Shown: positions 18,824 through 27,874 of the stretch, in pieces
How the letters are laid out: each line of letters opens with the position of its first letter
Numbering within the stretch: position 1 is the first letter of the stretch
Source: Candidatus Dadabacteria bacterium
Lineage (GTDB): Bacteria; Desulfobacterota_D; UBA1144; Nemesobacterales; Nemesobacteraceae
Direction of reading: 5' to 3'
NCBI GenBank assembly: GCA_022827275.1
Contig: JAJDTG010000010.1
Coordinates: 86,968 to 150,967 of the forward strand
Length of the DNA: 64,000 nucleotides
Position numbers and translations under genes: made by a program
Notes under the pieces: generated by a model
What the model saw: the letters and a program-made list of their open reading frames with translations, nothing else
Told to the model about the DNA's origin: nothing
Database searches by the model: none

Positions 18824-19825
18824 ATGAATTCTGACAGCTTTAAGGCAATGGTTGTAAGCAGAACCGAAGATGGGAAATTCACGAGGGAAATCACGACCAG
18901 AGAACTTGACAGCCTGCCTGAGGGGGAAGTGCTCTTAAACGTAAAGTACTCATCCCTGAACTATAAGGACGCACTTTCGGCGATAGGCAACAGGGGTGTT
19001 ACCAGAAATTATCCTCATACGCCGGGCGTTGATGCTGCCGGTGTAGTTGAAGATTCAAAGAGCGAGGGGTTTGAGCCCGGAGATAAGGTAATAGTGCATG
19101 GATACGACCTTGGAATGGATACTTCCGGGGGATTCGGACAATACATCAGGGTTCCGGCTGACTGGGTTGTTAACCTGCCTGAGGGACTTGAGCTAAAAGA
19201 GTCAATGATGTACGGAACCGCGGGTTTTACCGCGGCGCAGTCCGTGCTGAGAATCGTTGAGGGCGGAGTAGGGCCGGGAGACGGGAAGATTCTCGTTACG
19301 GGAGCGACGGGAGGGGTCGGCAGCATGGCCGTCGCTATTCTTGGGAAAGCCGGCTACAGCGTGACGGCTTCCACGGGAAAATCCGACCAAGAGCAGTTCC
19401 TGACGGATTTGGGGGCCGAGGAGGTCATCGGCAGGGAAGATTTAACGGACCCCTCAGGCAAGCTGCTGCTTAGGGGACAGTGGGCCGGGGTGGTTGATAC
19501 CGTGGGTGGAGAGATGCTTGCCACCGCTATTAAGTCCGCGAGGCAGAGAGGCGTTGTGACTACGTGCGGAAATGTCGCCTCTCATGAACTCAACATAAAC
19601 GTCTATCCATTTATATTGAGGGGAGTTACGCTTGTGGGTATAGATTCGGCGAGCTGCCCGATGAAAAGAAGGAGGCTCGTATGGGAAAAGATGTCAGGCG
19701 AGTGGAAGCTTGATACCTTTGAGCAGATGTGCAGGATAGTCTCCCTTGAAGGTCTCGACTCCGAGATAGACATTATACTGAAAGGCGGCCAGGTCGGGAG
19801 AGTTGTGGTTGATCTTTGGAATTAG
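18824..19825 (+). CDS. YhdH/AcuI-family medium-chain NADPH reductase (acrylyl-CoA reductase-like)
   Basis: A 333-residue zinc-free medium-chain dehydrogenase/reductase. Family features are SSLNYKDALSA, HTPGVDAAGVV, VHGYDLGMDTSGGF and GTAGFTAAQS, then the NADPH glycine loop GATGGVGSMAVAIL. YhdH/AcuI enzymes reduce acryloyl-CoA to propionyl-CoA and detoxify acrylate from DMSP or 3-hydroxypropionate. AAGGAGG lies 6-7 nt before the ATG. It probably forms an operon with the dehydrogenase upstream, consistent with handling short branched or C3 acids (inference). The true substrate is untested. Confidence 0.88.
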   Translation: MNSDSFKAMVVSRTEDGKFTREITTRELDSLPEGEVLLNVKYSSLNYKDALSAIGNRGVTRNYPHTPGVDAAGVVEDSKSEGFEPGDKVIVHGYDLGMDTSGGFGQYIRVPADWVVNLPEGLELKESMMYGTAGFTAAQSVLRIVEGGVGPGDGKILVTGATGGVGSMAVAILGKAGYSVTASTGKSDQEQFLTDLGAEEVIGREDLTDPSGKLLLRGQWAGVVDTVGGEMLATAIKSARQRGVVTTCGNVASHELNINVYPFILRGVTLVGIDSASCPMKRRRLVWEKMSGEWKLDTFEQMCRIVSLEGLDSEIDIILKGGQVGRVVVDLWN

Positions 19826-19982
19826 AAATCTTAATATCCCAGATTGAGCCCATTATGGCGCGTCGCTTGGAGAGCCGTTCCAATATTTGAATATCTGCCT
19901 GTTTGAACATATTCTCATATTGTAGATTGTCTTAGAGAGCAGGTGATATGAAGTTTACGGAGAGAGAATAGGTGCTCGCAAG

Positions 19983-20306
19983 ATGCTGTTCAGAAATTTT
20001 TTATGGGCAACGTACATAGTTTTTCTAACTACACTCAGCTTGGTAGCTTGTGGTGGTGAAAACGACTATAACTACGACTACGACGATGCTCATTATGAAA
20101 TCGAGGGCGTAATTTTGACCATTGTTGACTCCCAATCCTTTCTTCTGGGCGATGTCCTGGTAATTCACGATTCTTCAACCCGGTTCGAATACGGCGACGC
20201 CGGCGACTTAGCCGTTGGCAGGCGCGTAGAAGTTGAAGGTACCAGAATAAGCTCGGGAACCGTTGTAGCCAGAGAGATTGAGTTTGAAGATTTGTACTAC
20301 GACTAA
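19983..20306 (+). CDS. Single-domain DUF5666-like lipoprotein
   Basis: A 107-residue exported protein. The signal peptide ends in a lipobox SLVAC; an acidic Tyr/Asp-rich linker follows, then one ~65-residue all-beta domain. Within the domain are VDSQSFLLG, STRFEYGDA, DLAVGRRVEVEG and VAREIEFED. This pattern fits the OB-like DUF5666 repeats found in exported proteins. The two domains of the lipoprotein at 62334-62915 are close copies of it. The function is unknown. It stands alone, 157 bp after the YhdH-type gene. Confidence 0.72.
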   Translation: MLFRNFLWATYIVFLTTLSLVACGGENDYNYDYDDAHYEIEGVILTIVDSQSFLLGDVLVIHDSSTRFEYGDAGDLAVGRRVEVEGTRISSGTVVAREIEFEDLYYD

Positions 20307-20442
20307 CTGCTACGGGCAGAAATCCTCCCACGGCCATTTCTCTCCATACTTTCTTGTATCTTTCCCAAATGACGATTTTGAAAAAAACATGTATTTTAGA
20401 TAAACAGGTGTTTTCACAATTAAGATTTTTGAGACGATAAAA

Positions 20443-20877
20443 ATGAACAGAATATTTCTTTTGTTTTTCATAGCCGTGGCCATGTCATGGAGCACGGCCT
20501 TTGCGGAAGGGCATCTTTCCGAATTTCCTCCCGGCGCCAAGGTGTATATCATTTCCCCGAAGGACGGGGAGGTTGTCGATAAGACTTTCACAGTGAGATT
20601 CGGGCTGGTGAACATGGGAGTCGCTCCGGCCGGGGTCAAGGTTCCAAATACCGGACACCACCATCTTTTAATCGATCTTGAGGGTCTGCCGGACATGGAA
20701 AAACCTCTTGTCTTCAGCGAGAACGTAAGGCACTTCGGAGGCGGACAGACAGAAACGGAGATAACCCTTGCTCCCGGGAAGCATACACTGCGTTTGCTGC
20801 TGGGTAATTATGTGCACATACCTCATAAACCTCCAGTGCTTTCGGAGAAAATAACTGTTACAGTGAAAGATCAGTGA
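20443..20877 (+). CDS. Periplasmic DUF4399-family protein
   Basis: A 144-residue secreted protein with signal peptide (residues 1-21, ending AFA). The mature part holds VYIISPKDGEVVDKTFTVRFG, a GVAPAG, the histidine cluster NTGHHHLLID and a closing PGKHTLRLLLGNYVHIPHKPP. This is the DUF4399 pattern, a beta-sandwich of unknown role whose histidines could bind metal (inference). It sits between the DUF5666-like gene and tRNA-Ser, with no operon partner. Confidence 0.85.
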   Translation: MNRIFLLFFIAVAMSWSTAFAEGHLSEFPPGAKVYIISPKDGEVVDKTFTVRFGLVNMGVAPAGVKVPNTGHHHLLIDLEGLPDMEKPLVFSENVRHFGGGQTETEITLAPGKHTLRLLLGNYVHIPHKPPVLSEKITVTVKDQ

Positions 20878-20914
20878 AGTACGTCTGGTTTATCTGTATA
20901 ATCTGACTTTTGCC

Positions 20915-20997
<83 letters not shown>

Positions 20998-21066
20998 CAG
21001 CAAGCTGTGGAAAACAGGGTTCCTTATCTTGGAAAATAAGGAACACATATAGCAAACCGCTTTTCA

Positions 21067-21945
21067 ATGCCCGGACGTTTACCGAATAACAGTATGTTTG
21101 GAAAACTCTTCGTGGTCTCTACCCCTATAGGAAATCTTGAAGACATAACTTTGCGGGCCGTGAGCGTTCTTAAAGATTGCGACGTTATAGCGTGCGAAGA
21201 TACGAGAACCACAAAAAAACTTCTTGCTCGCTACGAAATCGAAACCAACCTCACAAGCTACCATGAACACAACGAGGTTGAAAAATCACAGAAGCTGCTT
21301 GAAAGACTCAAAGACGGCAAGAACGTAGGGCTTGTTTCCGACGCCGGAACTCCTTCGGTTTCCGACCCAGGGTGGAGGCTTGTAAATCTCTCGATTGAAA
21401 ACAATATAGAAGTAATTCCCGTACCCGGTCCTTCGGCTGTTCTGTCCGCACTTGTTGTTTCGGGACTTCCCACAGACAGTTTTCTCTTTCTCGGTTTCTT
21501 CCCGAAGACCATAGCCAAGAAGAAAGAGCTTCTAAAGTACATAGAACGCCACCCTTATACTCTGGTTTTTTACGAGTCCGCCAAGAGACTTTCACGTACA
21601 TTGAGTCTTATGCTGGAGATTCTCGGCGACAGGAATGTCTGCGTTGCAAGGGAAATGACAAAACTTTATGAAGAAGTACTGAGGGGATCATTGTCCGATG
21701 TGATTTCTGTTCTTTCAGAAAGAGAAACTCTGAAAGGGGAGGTAACGGTAGTTGTGGAAGGGAGCAGGGACGGACACAGCGAGGCGTCTGCCGATGCGGC
21801 TCAGAGAACGCTCCGGCTTCTCAGGGAAAAGGGATTTTCGCTGAGTGAAGCCGTTTCCCTTGTAAGCAGAGCCTTCGGAGTTTCTAAAAACGGAATATAC
21901 AGAGCAGCTCTTGAGATCTGGAACGGCGACGAATCGGTTCCGTGA
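21067..21945 (+). CDS. rsmI: 16S rRNA (cytidine-1402 2'-O) methyltransferase
   Basis: Methylates the ribose of C1402 in the decoding centre of 16S rRNA. The 292-residue tetrapyrrole-methylase-fold protein has STPIGNLEDITLRA at the SAM site, CEDTRTTKKLLARY, SDAGTPSVSDPGWRLV and the PGPSAVLSALVVSGLP loop. All are RsmI hallmarks. An internal ATG at 21094 is an equally possible start, since neither has a clear ribosome-binding site. Its stop overlaps a possible small exported ORF as GTGA. Confidence 0.94.
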   Translation: MPGRLPNNSMFGKLFVVSTPIGNLEDITLRAVSVLKDCDVIACEDTRTTKKLLARYEIETNLTSYHEHNEVEKSQKLLERLKDGKNVGLVSDAGTPSVSDPGWRLVNLSIENNIEVIPVPGPSAVLSALVVSGLPTDSFLFLGFFPKTIAKKKELLKYIERHPYTLVFYESAKRLSRTLSLMLEILGDRNVCVAREMTKLYEEVLRGSLSDVISVLSERETLKGEVTVVVEGSRDGHSEASADAAQRTLRLLREKGFSLSEAVSLVSRAFGVSKNGIYRAALEIWNGDESVP

Positions 21946-22118
21946 AAAAAGGAAAAGAATTTTTTCTCCGGGTTGCTTTCCTGCTGGCTGCTTTATCAAC
22001 TGTCGCCGCAAAGGGCCGTCATAACCGCACCTGCGTCAACGATGTATTTATTATGCAGAAAAACATTATGCTTACCGACATAATAAATTCCGAAGAACTG
22101 CTTCCGACTGATCTCTGA
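21942..22118 (+). CDS. Possible small exported peptide coupled to rsmI
   Basis: A 58-codon frame starting GTG within the rsmI stop (GTGA overlap). Its N-terminus has a lysine-rich start and a hydrophobic core (FFLRVAFLLAALSTVAA), the layout of a signal peptide. The rest is short with one cysteine and no recognised family. Translational coupling is the only supporting context. It could be a chance frame; no homologue is known to me. Confidence 0.3.
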   Translation: MKKGKEFFLRVAFLLAALSTVAAKGRHNRTCVNDVFIMQKNIMLTDIINSEELLPTDL

Positions 22119-22165
22119 TGTATCCGACAAACTGAAACTGAATATAGTCAGAGAAGTCTGATTGA

Positions 22166-22336
22166 TCAGGAACGCTGTTTGGACTGTTCATCGGCCATTT
22201 TCCCGCCGACTTTTACGCTCCTTTCCATTTTCGCTTTTTCCCCGGCGGCTTCGGCCTGAACGCTTGCCTTGCAAGGGTCGCATATGCTATCAGGGGAAGG
22301 CTTGCCGCACATCATGCATTTCTTGTCTTTACTCAC
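22166..22336 (-). CDS. Small zinc-ribbon protein (56 aa)
   Basis: A short gene that starts GTG at 22336 with AAGGAG 8 nt upstream and a TATAAT box further up. The 56-residue product begins MSKDKKCMMCGKPSPDSICD and has two CxxC knuckles, Cys7/Cys10 and Cys19/Cys22, followed by a charged Ala/Glu/Lys-rich helix. The four cysteines could hold one zinc. Very small zinc-ribbon proteins of this layout occur in other bacteria without known function. Promoter, Shine-Dalgarno and paired cysteines together make it a credible gene despite its size. Confidence 0.68.
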   Translation of the reverse strand: MSKDKKCMMCGKPSPDSICDPCKASVQAEAAGEKAKMERSVKVGGKMADEQSKQRS

Positions 22337-22368
22337 GGTTGTTTCTCCTTGTTAAAGACTATACTGTC

Positions 22369-22374
22369 ATTATA
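22369..22374 (-). promoter_or_regulatory. -10 box of the small zinc-ribbon gene
   Basis: A perfect TATAAT on the minus strand, 33 bp before the GTG start at 22336. No good -35 is seen at 17-18 bp. Confidence 0.4.
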
Positions 22375-22544
22375 ACACGTCCGCAGTGAAAATGAGCAGA
22401 CGAATTATGACCACCCGCGGGCTATGTACTGCTTTTCATGGTATCTAGGGCATTCATTCATGAGTTGCCCCGACGTCCCGTGAAAAGAACTTCATGTTTT
22501 CGATAATAACATGTTTTTGGGCCGAGGTGTATGCCGGGTTGCGA

Positions 22545-24008
22545 TTATCCAAGGGGCACTACTTCTTTTTCGTACCACTTCGTGCTTTGCTCGTAAGCGT
22601 ACGCGACGTTGAGCACTGTCTGCTCGTCAAACGGCTTTCCCATTATCTGAAGCCCTATCGGAAGCTTTTCTGAGCTAAATCCGCAGGGGACTGATATTCC
22701 GGGGAGCCCCGCTATGTTGCAGGGAATGGTGAGGATGTCTGAGAGGTACATTTTAAGGGGGTCGTCTGTTTTTTCACCTATTCTGAAAGCGGTTTCAGGG
22801 GAAGTGGCGCTTGCTATGACATCAACTTTTTCCCAGGCCCTGTCAAAATCCCTTATTATAAGTGTTCTTACCTGCTGGGCTTTCAGGTAATAGGCGTCGT
22901 AATAGCCCGTGGAGAGGGCATAGGTCCCGAGCATTATTCTTCTTTTCACTTCGTCTCCGAATCCTTCCGAGCGGCTTCTGAAAAACAGATCTCTCAGGGT
23001 TTCCGGATTTTCGCAGCGATACGTGTATCTTACCCCGTCGTATCTCGCCAGATTCGAGCTTGCTTCAGAAGGGGCTATTATATAGTAGGTTGAAACCGCG
23101 TAGCGGGAGTGAGGAAGCGAAATCTCCACAATCTCCGCTCCCAGGGTTTCAAGTTCGGCGATGGCTTTACGGACGGATTTTTCCACTTCTGGATCCATCC
23201 CCGAAACGAAGTATTCCTTCGGTATCCCTACCCGCAGCCCCTTTATGTCCGCACTGAGGGCGCTTGCGTAGTCAGCGGCTGGAAGGTTTACGGATGTTGA
23301 GTCCATCGGGTCATGGCCCGCTATGGAAGAGAGGATTATGGCCGCGTCCTCCACGGTTTTCGCAAGCGGTCCCGCCTGATCAAGGGAAGAAGCGAATGCG
23401 ATCATGCCGTAACGGCTAACCCTTCCGTAGGTGGGTTTCATTCCCACTACTCCGCAGAGGGAACCGGGCTGTCTTATGGAACCCCCGGTGTCTGTTCCGA
23501 CCGACGCGACGCACAGATTTGCCGCCGTGGCAGCGGCGCTGCCTCCGCTTGATCCCCCCGGAACCCTGTCGGTGTCCCAGGGGTTTTTTACCGGTCCGAA
23601 ATAAGATGTCTCGTTTGAAGATCCCATGGCGAACTCGTCCATGTTGTTTTTCCCGAGTACTACGGAACCGCTTGCCATGAGTTTCCCGGCCACGGTGGAG
23701 TTATAAGGAGCAACGAAATCCCGCAGCATTTTTGATCCGCAGGTGGTTCGCGAGTCCTTTGTTACGAAAATATCCTTAAGTGCTATTGGGACTCCATGAA
23801 GAGGACCCAGATAGTTTCCTTCGGATATCTCCTTTTCTGCTTTTCTGGCCGTCTCCAAAGCTGCTTCTTCCCAGACGGTTATGTAAGAGTTTATTTTTCC
23901 GTCCTCGGAGGATATGCGCTCAAGAAAGAGTTCGGCAAGTTCCACGGGGGAAACCTCTCTTCTCTCTATTAACGCGGCTGCCTCTTTTATGGTTCTTGGA
24001 ATGGACAT
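22545..24008 (-). CDS. gatA: Asp/Glu-tRNA amidotransferase subunit A
   Basis: Glutaminase subunit of GatCAB, which converts Glu-tRNA(Gln) and Asp-tRNA(Asn) to the amidated forms. The 487-residue amidase-signature protein shows [10 protein letters not shown] with the catalytic lysine, [15 protein letters not shown] with the cis-serine, and [16 protein letters not shown] with the nucleophilic serine. It starts 4 bp after gatC. gatB is not in the window, so the complex must be completed from elsewhere. Confidence 0.97.
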   Translation of the reverse strand: MSIPRTIKEAAALIERREVSPVELAELFLERISSEDGKINSYITVWEEAALETARKAEKEISEGNYLGPLHGVPIALKDIFVTKDSRTTCGSKMLRDFVAPYNSTVAGKLMASGSVVLGKNNMDEFAMGSSNETSYFGPVKNPWDTDRVPGGSSGGSAAATAANLCVASVGTDTGGSIRQPGSLCGVVGMKPTYGRVSRYGMIAFASSLDQAGPLAKTVEDAAIILSSIAGHDPMDSTSVNLPAADYASALSADIKGLRVGIPKEYFVSGMDPEVEKSVRKAIAELETLGAEIVEISLPHSRYAVSTYYIIAPSEASSNLARYDGVRYTYRCENPETLRDLFFRSRSEGFGDEVKRRIMLGTYALSTGYYDAYYLKAQQVRTLIIRDFDRAWEKVDVIASATSPETAFRIGEKTDDPLKMYLSDILTIPCNIAGLPGISVPCGFSSEKLPIGLQIMGKPFDEQTVLNVAYAYEQSTKWYEKEVVPLG

Positions 24009-24012
24009 TGGG

Positions 24013-24309
24013 TTAACTCTGGTCCTCTATGACTTTTGGAACCGTGAAAAAATCGTTTTCTTTGCTTGGTGCGTTGCCGAGGGCTTCTTCAGCCGTTATT
24101 AGCTGATTCACCTTGTCTTTTCGGAAGGGGATTGAGAGTTCAAGCACATGCGATGTGGGTTCCACGTTTTTCGTATCAAGCTCGGCAAGCTCATCTATGT
24201 GGACGAGGATGTCCCCGAGCTGGCGAGTGAACCTCGAAAGTGTCTCGTCATCGAACTCAAGCCTTGCAAGCTCGGCTGTGTTGAGCACGTCTTTCTTTGA
24301 TATTTTCAT
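24013..24309 (-). CDS. gatC: Asp/Glu-tRNA amidotransferase subunit C
   Basis: A 98-residue subunit that ties GatA and GatB together. Typical segments are [20 protein letters not shown] near the N-terminus, [16 protein letters not shown], and the C-terminal FFTVPKVIE. It lies directly upstream of gatA and 36 bp downstream of gshB, in one minus-strand transcript. Confidence 0.94.
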   Translation of the reverse strand: MKISKKDVLNTAELARLEFDDETLSRFTRQLGDILVHIDELAELDTKNVEPTSHVLELSIPFRKDKVNQLITAEEALGNAPSKENDFFTVPKVIEDQS

Positions 24310-24345
24310 GGTCAGAGTCCTGAGTTGGCTTCTTACCCGGGATTT

Positions 24346-25305
24346 CTAATGGCTCTCTGGAGCCCCGCGGATAATACTCTCCGCAAAGTCGACTATCTGC
24401 GATTCAAGCTTTACTCCGCTGAAAAAATTTATTTCCTGAACGCATGTCGGGCTCGTGGTGTTGACTTCGGTCAGATACCCTCCGACTATGTCAATTCCGA
24501 CCAGATAGAGCCGATCCTCTATGAGTTTCTGTCTGAGGCCGCCGCATATTTCCAGATCCCTTTCCGTAAGAGTGGTTTTCTCGGGATGTCCTCCGGAGTG
24601 GAAATTGCTTCTGAATTCCCCTTCTGCGGCTACCCTCATCACGGCTCCTATGGGCTGGCCGTTTAGAATTATAACCCTTTTGTCTCCTTGCGAAACCTCT
24701 TTTATGAATTTCTGGGCCATCACGTAGGTCCGCCCGAAGTCCGTTATGTTCTCGAGTATAACGTTGAGGTTAGGATCATCGGCTCTTACGAGGAAAATTC
24801 CCTCCCCGCCGTAGCCGTCAAGCGGTTTTACCACAATTTCGTTACCGGTTTCGTAAAGAAACCCCTTTAGCTTTTCGATGTCTTTTGAAACCAGGGTAGG
24901 GGGTATGTAGTCGGCGAAGTTAAGGCTGTACATTTTCTCGTTGGATTCTCTTATCCCGGCCGGATGGTTGATCACGTGAGTTGCGGACTCGTCAACCCTG
25001 CTTAGTATGTAGGTTGAGTAGATATAGTCCATGTTGAAAGGAGGATCCTTTCTCATCCACACAACATCGAAATCACCAAGCGGAGAACTCTCCGTGGAAC
25101 CCTTTGAGTAGTAATCGCTTTTTCTCTCGAGGCGAAGCCCCGTTGAATCCGCCCATGCCCTTGAGTCCTTGACGAAAAGATCTTTGAGTTCGCAGTAGCG
25201 GATATCATGTCCCCTGGCTTGGCATTCAAGCATTATGACGAAGGTGGTGTCCTTGTTTATGTTTATGGATTCGATCGGATCCATTACGAAAAGCATTTTC
25301 GGCAT
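24346..25305 (-). CDS. gshB: Glutathione synthetase (prokaryotic type)
   Basis: ATP-grasp ligase that adds glycine to gamma-glutamylcysteine. The 319-residue protein starts LFVMDPIESININKDTTFVI, the characteristic N-terminal motif. It has MRKDPPFNMDYIYSTYIL, a VVKPLDGYGGEGIF nucleotide loop and FNVNTTSPT-like TEVNTTSPTCVQEIN at the metal site. gshA is not in the window. It is the first gene of a gshB-gatC-gatA run. Confidence 0.95.
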   Translation of the reverse strand: MPKMLFVMDPIESININKDTTFVIMLECQARGHDIRYCELKDLFVKDSRAWADSTGLRLERKSDYYSKGSTESSPLGDFDVVWMRKDPPFNMDYIYSTYILSRVDESATHVINHPAGIRESNEKMYSLNFADYIPPTLVSKDIEKLKGFLYETGNEIVVKPLDGYGGEGIFLVRADDPNLNVILENITDFGRTYVMAQKFIKEVSQGDKRVIILNGQPIGAVMRVAAEGEFRSNFHSGGHPEKTTLTERDLEICGGLRQKLIEDRLYLVGIDIVGGYLTEVNTTSPTCVQEINFFSGVKLESQIVDFAESIIRGAPESH

Positions 25306-25402
25306 GGTGATACTCTATACAAAATAGCTTTGGCGGACAATATACCGGCTGGGATTCTCCCTAGGGGATCAAATCTGGTTCAACCGGTTTCTGAGGGATC
25401 CG

Positions 25403-26275
25403 TTATCCGAAAAATGACAGCAGTTCTGCGGAAGTCTCCTGGGGTTTTTCCTCTGGGACAAAATGGCCGCAGTCAAGCGGTTTTCCCGAAACGCTGAGCG
25501 CTTTTTTTCTCCATACGTCAAGCACGTCGTAGGTTCTATTAATGAACCCCCTTGCACCCCAAAGGGCAAGAAGCGGACACGTTATCTTGGAATCCATATC
25601 TTCTTCGTCGTGAACGATATCTATGGAAGCTGCGGCCCTGTAGTCTTCGCAGCTCGCGTGGATTGCGCGCGGGTCGCTGAAACAGCGCACGTACTCTTTT
25701 ACGGCCTCGGGATGAAATTCCGCACCGGGGGCGCTCCAGCGTCTGAGTTTTTCAAGAAGGTAGTACTCCGGATCAGCCCCTATCATTTTTTCTGGAAGTC
25801 CGTCGGGCTGGATAAGAAAAAACCAGTGATAGTAACCCGTGGAGAAGTGCTTGTCCGCGGTCTTGAACATGTAGTGGGTAGGGGCTATGTCCATGACGCA
25901 GGCCTTTAGGACTTTTTCAGGGTGATCAAGACACATGCGGTGAAGCACCCTGCCTCCCCTGTCGTGTCCCGCGGCGTAGAACTCACTAAAACCCAGAGCT
26001 TCCATCACCGAAACCATATCCGCGGCCATGGCTCTTTTTGAATAGTTTGAGTGATCTTTTTTCCCTGCAGGTTTAGAACTGTCTCCGTAACCCCGGAGAT
26101 CAGGGCACACGACCAGAAAATTCGAGGCGAGCGTACGCGCTACCATGTGCCACATAACGTGCGTCTGCGGGTAGCCATGGAGGAGAAGTAGAGGCTCTCC
26201 TTCTCCTCCCCATACGGTGTTTATCTCGACTTCGGGAGTCTGGATTTTCTGCTTTTTGAAGTTTTCGCCGAACAT
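25403..26275 (-). CDS. Fluoroacetate dehalogenase-like alpha/beta hydrolase
   Basis: A 290-residue alpha/beta hydrolase strongly like fluoroacetate dehalogenases. It has the nucleophile elbow GHDRGGRV with Asp105, the acid Asp129 (MDIAPT) and the base His271 (CGHFVPEE). The residues that in the Rhodopseudomonas enzyme bind carboxylate and halide are all present: Arg106 and Arg109, His150-Trp151 (YHWFFLIQP) and Tyr212 (CEDYRA). LLLLHGYPQTHVMW and DLRGYGDSSKP are also shared. This set is the specific signature for C-F or haloacetate hydrolysis rather than epoxide hydrolase. It is a single gene, and activity is inferred from residues only. Confidence 0.82.
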   Translation of the reverse strand: MFGENFKKQKIQTPEVEINTVWGGEGEPLLLLHGYPQTHVMWHMVARTLASNFLVVCPDLRGYGDSSKPAGKKDHSNYSKRAMAADMVSVMEALGFSEFYAAGHDRGGRVLHRMCLDHPEKVLKACVMDIAPTHYMFKTADKHFSTGYYHWFFLIQPDGLPEKMIGADPEYYLLEKLRRWSAPGAEFHPEAVKEYVRCFSDPRAIHASCEDYRAAASIDIVHDEEDMDSKITCPLLALWGARGFINRTYDVLDVWRKKALSVSGKPLDCGHFVPEEKPQETSAELLSFFG

Positions 26276-26377
26276 CCTCTCTGATATTTTAGTCGAAATG
26301 GAGTCCTATTTACAGTAGACAGAAGGTAATATCTTTTACGTGAAGTAAAATAGATTTCTCCTTGTTATTCTGTTGTT

Positions 26378-27088
26378 ATGAGTCCTGCGAACGACTTGGC
26401 AAAAAACCTTGAGGTTCTTTATTCTGGGGAACCTCCGCCTGTTAAGGAAGCTTTTCGTATTCAGAAAGAGCTTTCCCGAAGGGTTGTACAAACTCCTGAT
26501 CCGAAGACTGTTCGTACGATTGCCGGCGCCGATATTGCTATCTGCGTTAAGGAAAAAAAGCTTGTCTGCGGAATGATTCTTTTTTCCTATCCTGAACTGG
26601 AGGAGATCGAAAGGGTATGGACTGTCTCGGATGAAGTGTTCCCTTATGTTCCTGGGCTTCTGGGTTTCAGGGAGGCGCCTTGCGTAATAAGGACCTTCGG
26701 CGAGCTTCGTGAGCGCTGTGACATGATCATGATAGATGGACACGGACTTGCTCATCCAAGAGGCTTTGGCCTTGCTTGTCATGTTGGGGTTCTGCTCGAT
26801 ATTCCGGCTATAGGTGTCGCAAAGAAATGTCTTTACGGGGGTTTCAGCGAACCGGGTCTCAAGAAGGGTGAAAGAGAGTTAATAAGAGGCAAGGACCGTG
26901 AAGTCGTTGGTGCTGCTTTGAGAACCAGAGAAGGCGTTAAACCGGTTTTCGTGTCTATTGGGAACAGAACTGATCTCTATACCGCTGTTATGGTTGCCCT
27001 TGAGTGCTCGCGCGGTTTTAGGGTTCCCGAGCCTACGAGGCTTGCAGATAAATATGTCGCTTCGCTCAAAAAAGATGTGTGCGGATAA
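26378..27088 (+). CDS. nfi: Endonuclease V
   Basis: DNA-repair nuclease that cuts near deoxyinosine. The 236-residue protein shows AGADIAICV with the first catalytic aspartate, FPYVPGLLGFRE (the wedge motif), MIMIDGHGLAHPRGFGLACH with the second aspartate and glycine-rich loop, and GVAKKCLYG. The length is near the family's ~225. It is a single gene between divergent and unrelated neighbours. Confidence 0.94.
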   Translation: MSPANDLAKNLEVLYSGEPPPVKEAFRIQKELSRRVVQTPDPKTVRTIAGADIAICVKEKKLVCGMILFSYPELEEIERVWTVSDEVFPYVPGLLGFREAPCVIRTFGELRERCDMIMIDGHGLAHPRGFGLACHVGVLLDIPAIGVAKKCLYGGFSEPGLKKGERELIRGKDREVVGAALRTREGVKPVFVSIGNRTDLYTAVMVALECSRGFRVPEPTRLADKYVASLKKDVCG

Positions 27089-27159
27089 ATTGCCCCGCAT
27101 ACTCCTAAATGGGAGTATCCGGTCGGTTAAACTCATATTACTCTAGTGAGGGACATAAT

Positions 27160-27330
27160 ATGCAGGAACAGAAGATAAAAACTCCTTCGGACATATATGA
27201 TCGTCTTTACAAGTTGCTGAACGAAAAAATGAAAGAGGAGAGATTTGACGGGCTTGATGAGAGAGCAGAACTTACGTTGCGGACAATAGAATTTCTTGAA
27301 AGGCATCTAGAAAAAAAAGAAATAGGGTAA
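27160..27330 (+). CDS. Small hypothetical protein (56 aa)
   Basis: A short charged, likely helical protein. ATG 27160 lies about 6 nt after GAGGGA, which decides the start over an in-frame ATG 51 bp upstream. The sequence is rich in Glu/Lys/Leu (SDIYDRLYKLLNEKMKEERFD; EFLERHLEKK) with no recognised motif. It sits 21 bp before the next hypothetical gene, so the two probably share a transcript. Confidence 0.55.
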   Translation: MQEQKIKTPSDIYDRLYKLLNEKMKEERFDGLDERAELTLRTIEFLERHLEKKEIG

Positions 27331-27351
27331 TACCCAAGTAATTAAAACCAG

Positions 27352-27816
27352 ATGAGCGGTTCTGTGGATCAGCATATTGCGAATTTCAATAAGGATTTTG
27401 AAACCTGGAGTATCGAGCTTCCGAAAGAGGCCGTCAAAAATCGACAACGGGGCAAGATCGTCAAGAGCGGGTGGACTATCTGGTATTTGTTTGGAACGGA
27501 CGAAGCCGGCGACTACCTTGATTACTACGCGTCTCATCGAATGACAAACGACGGGCATGTCCGTTTGTATGCCAACGGTAGTTTCAAGGTCCTGAATTCG
27601 TATTGCAGCACGCGCAGAGTTTCAGACGACCCGGAAGAGGACAGGCGGCTTGAGAATGAATTCTGGGAACACAACGAGCATGTCTCACGGGAACTTGAAT
27701 CTAAAGGTTTCGGGCTGGAAGGCAATGAACACCCGTCGACTATCATCAACCGCGCTTTGATTTCGTCTCGAGAATCTCATCGGAGAGTGACGAAAGGATC
27801 GGATTCAGAAGATTAA
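27352..27816 (+). CDS. Hypothetical protein (154 aa)
   Basis: A soluble, charged protein of 154 residues with no recognised family, signal peptide or membrane segment. A central stretch (GWTIWYLFGTDEAGDYLDYYASHRM) is aromatic-rich and DGHVRLYANGSFK looks like a beta-hairpin. The C-terminal third is Glu/Ser/Arg-rich and probably helical. It may be co-transcribed with the small gene upstream. Codon use is like the neighbours. I cannot give a function. Confidence 0.55.
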   Translation: MSGSVDQHIANFNKDFETWSIELPKEAVKNRQRGKIVKSGWTIWYLFGTDEAGDYLDYYASHRMTNDGHVRLYANGSFKVLNSYCSTRRVSDDPEEDRRLENEFWEHNEHVSRELESKGFGLEGNEHPSTIINRALISSRESHRRVTKGSDSED

Positions 27817-27874
27817 GCTTAGGGACTCTATTGCATCTTCGGTGCCGAGTATCTGTCGTTTCCTGCGCGAGCGC

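Noticed and set aside
20035-20337. Antisense frame over the DUF5666-like gene.
   Set aside because: No start signal, Arg-rich shadow of the lipoprotein gene.
22493-22518. CATGTT/AACATG hairpin followed by five T on the plus strand, possibly a terminator.
   Set aside because: The stem is only six base pairs and AT-rich with a nine-base loop, and no strong plus-strand gene ends close by.
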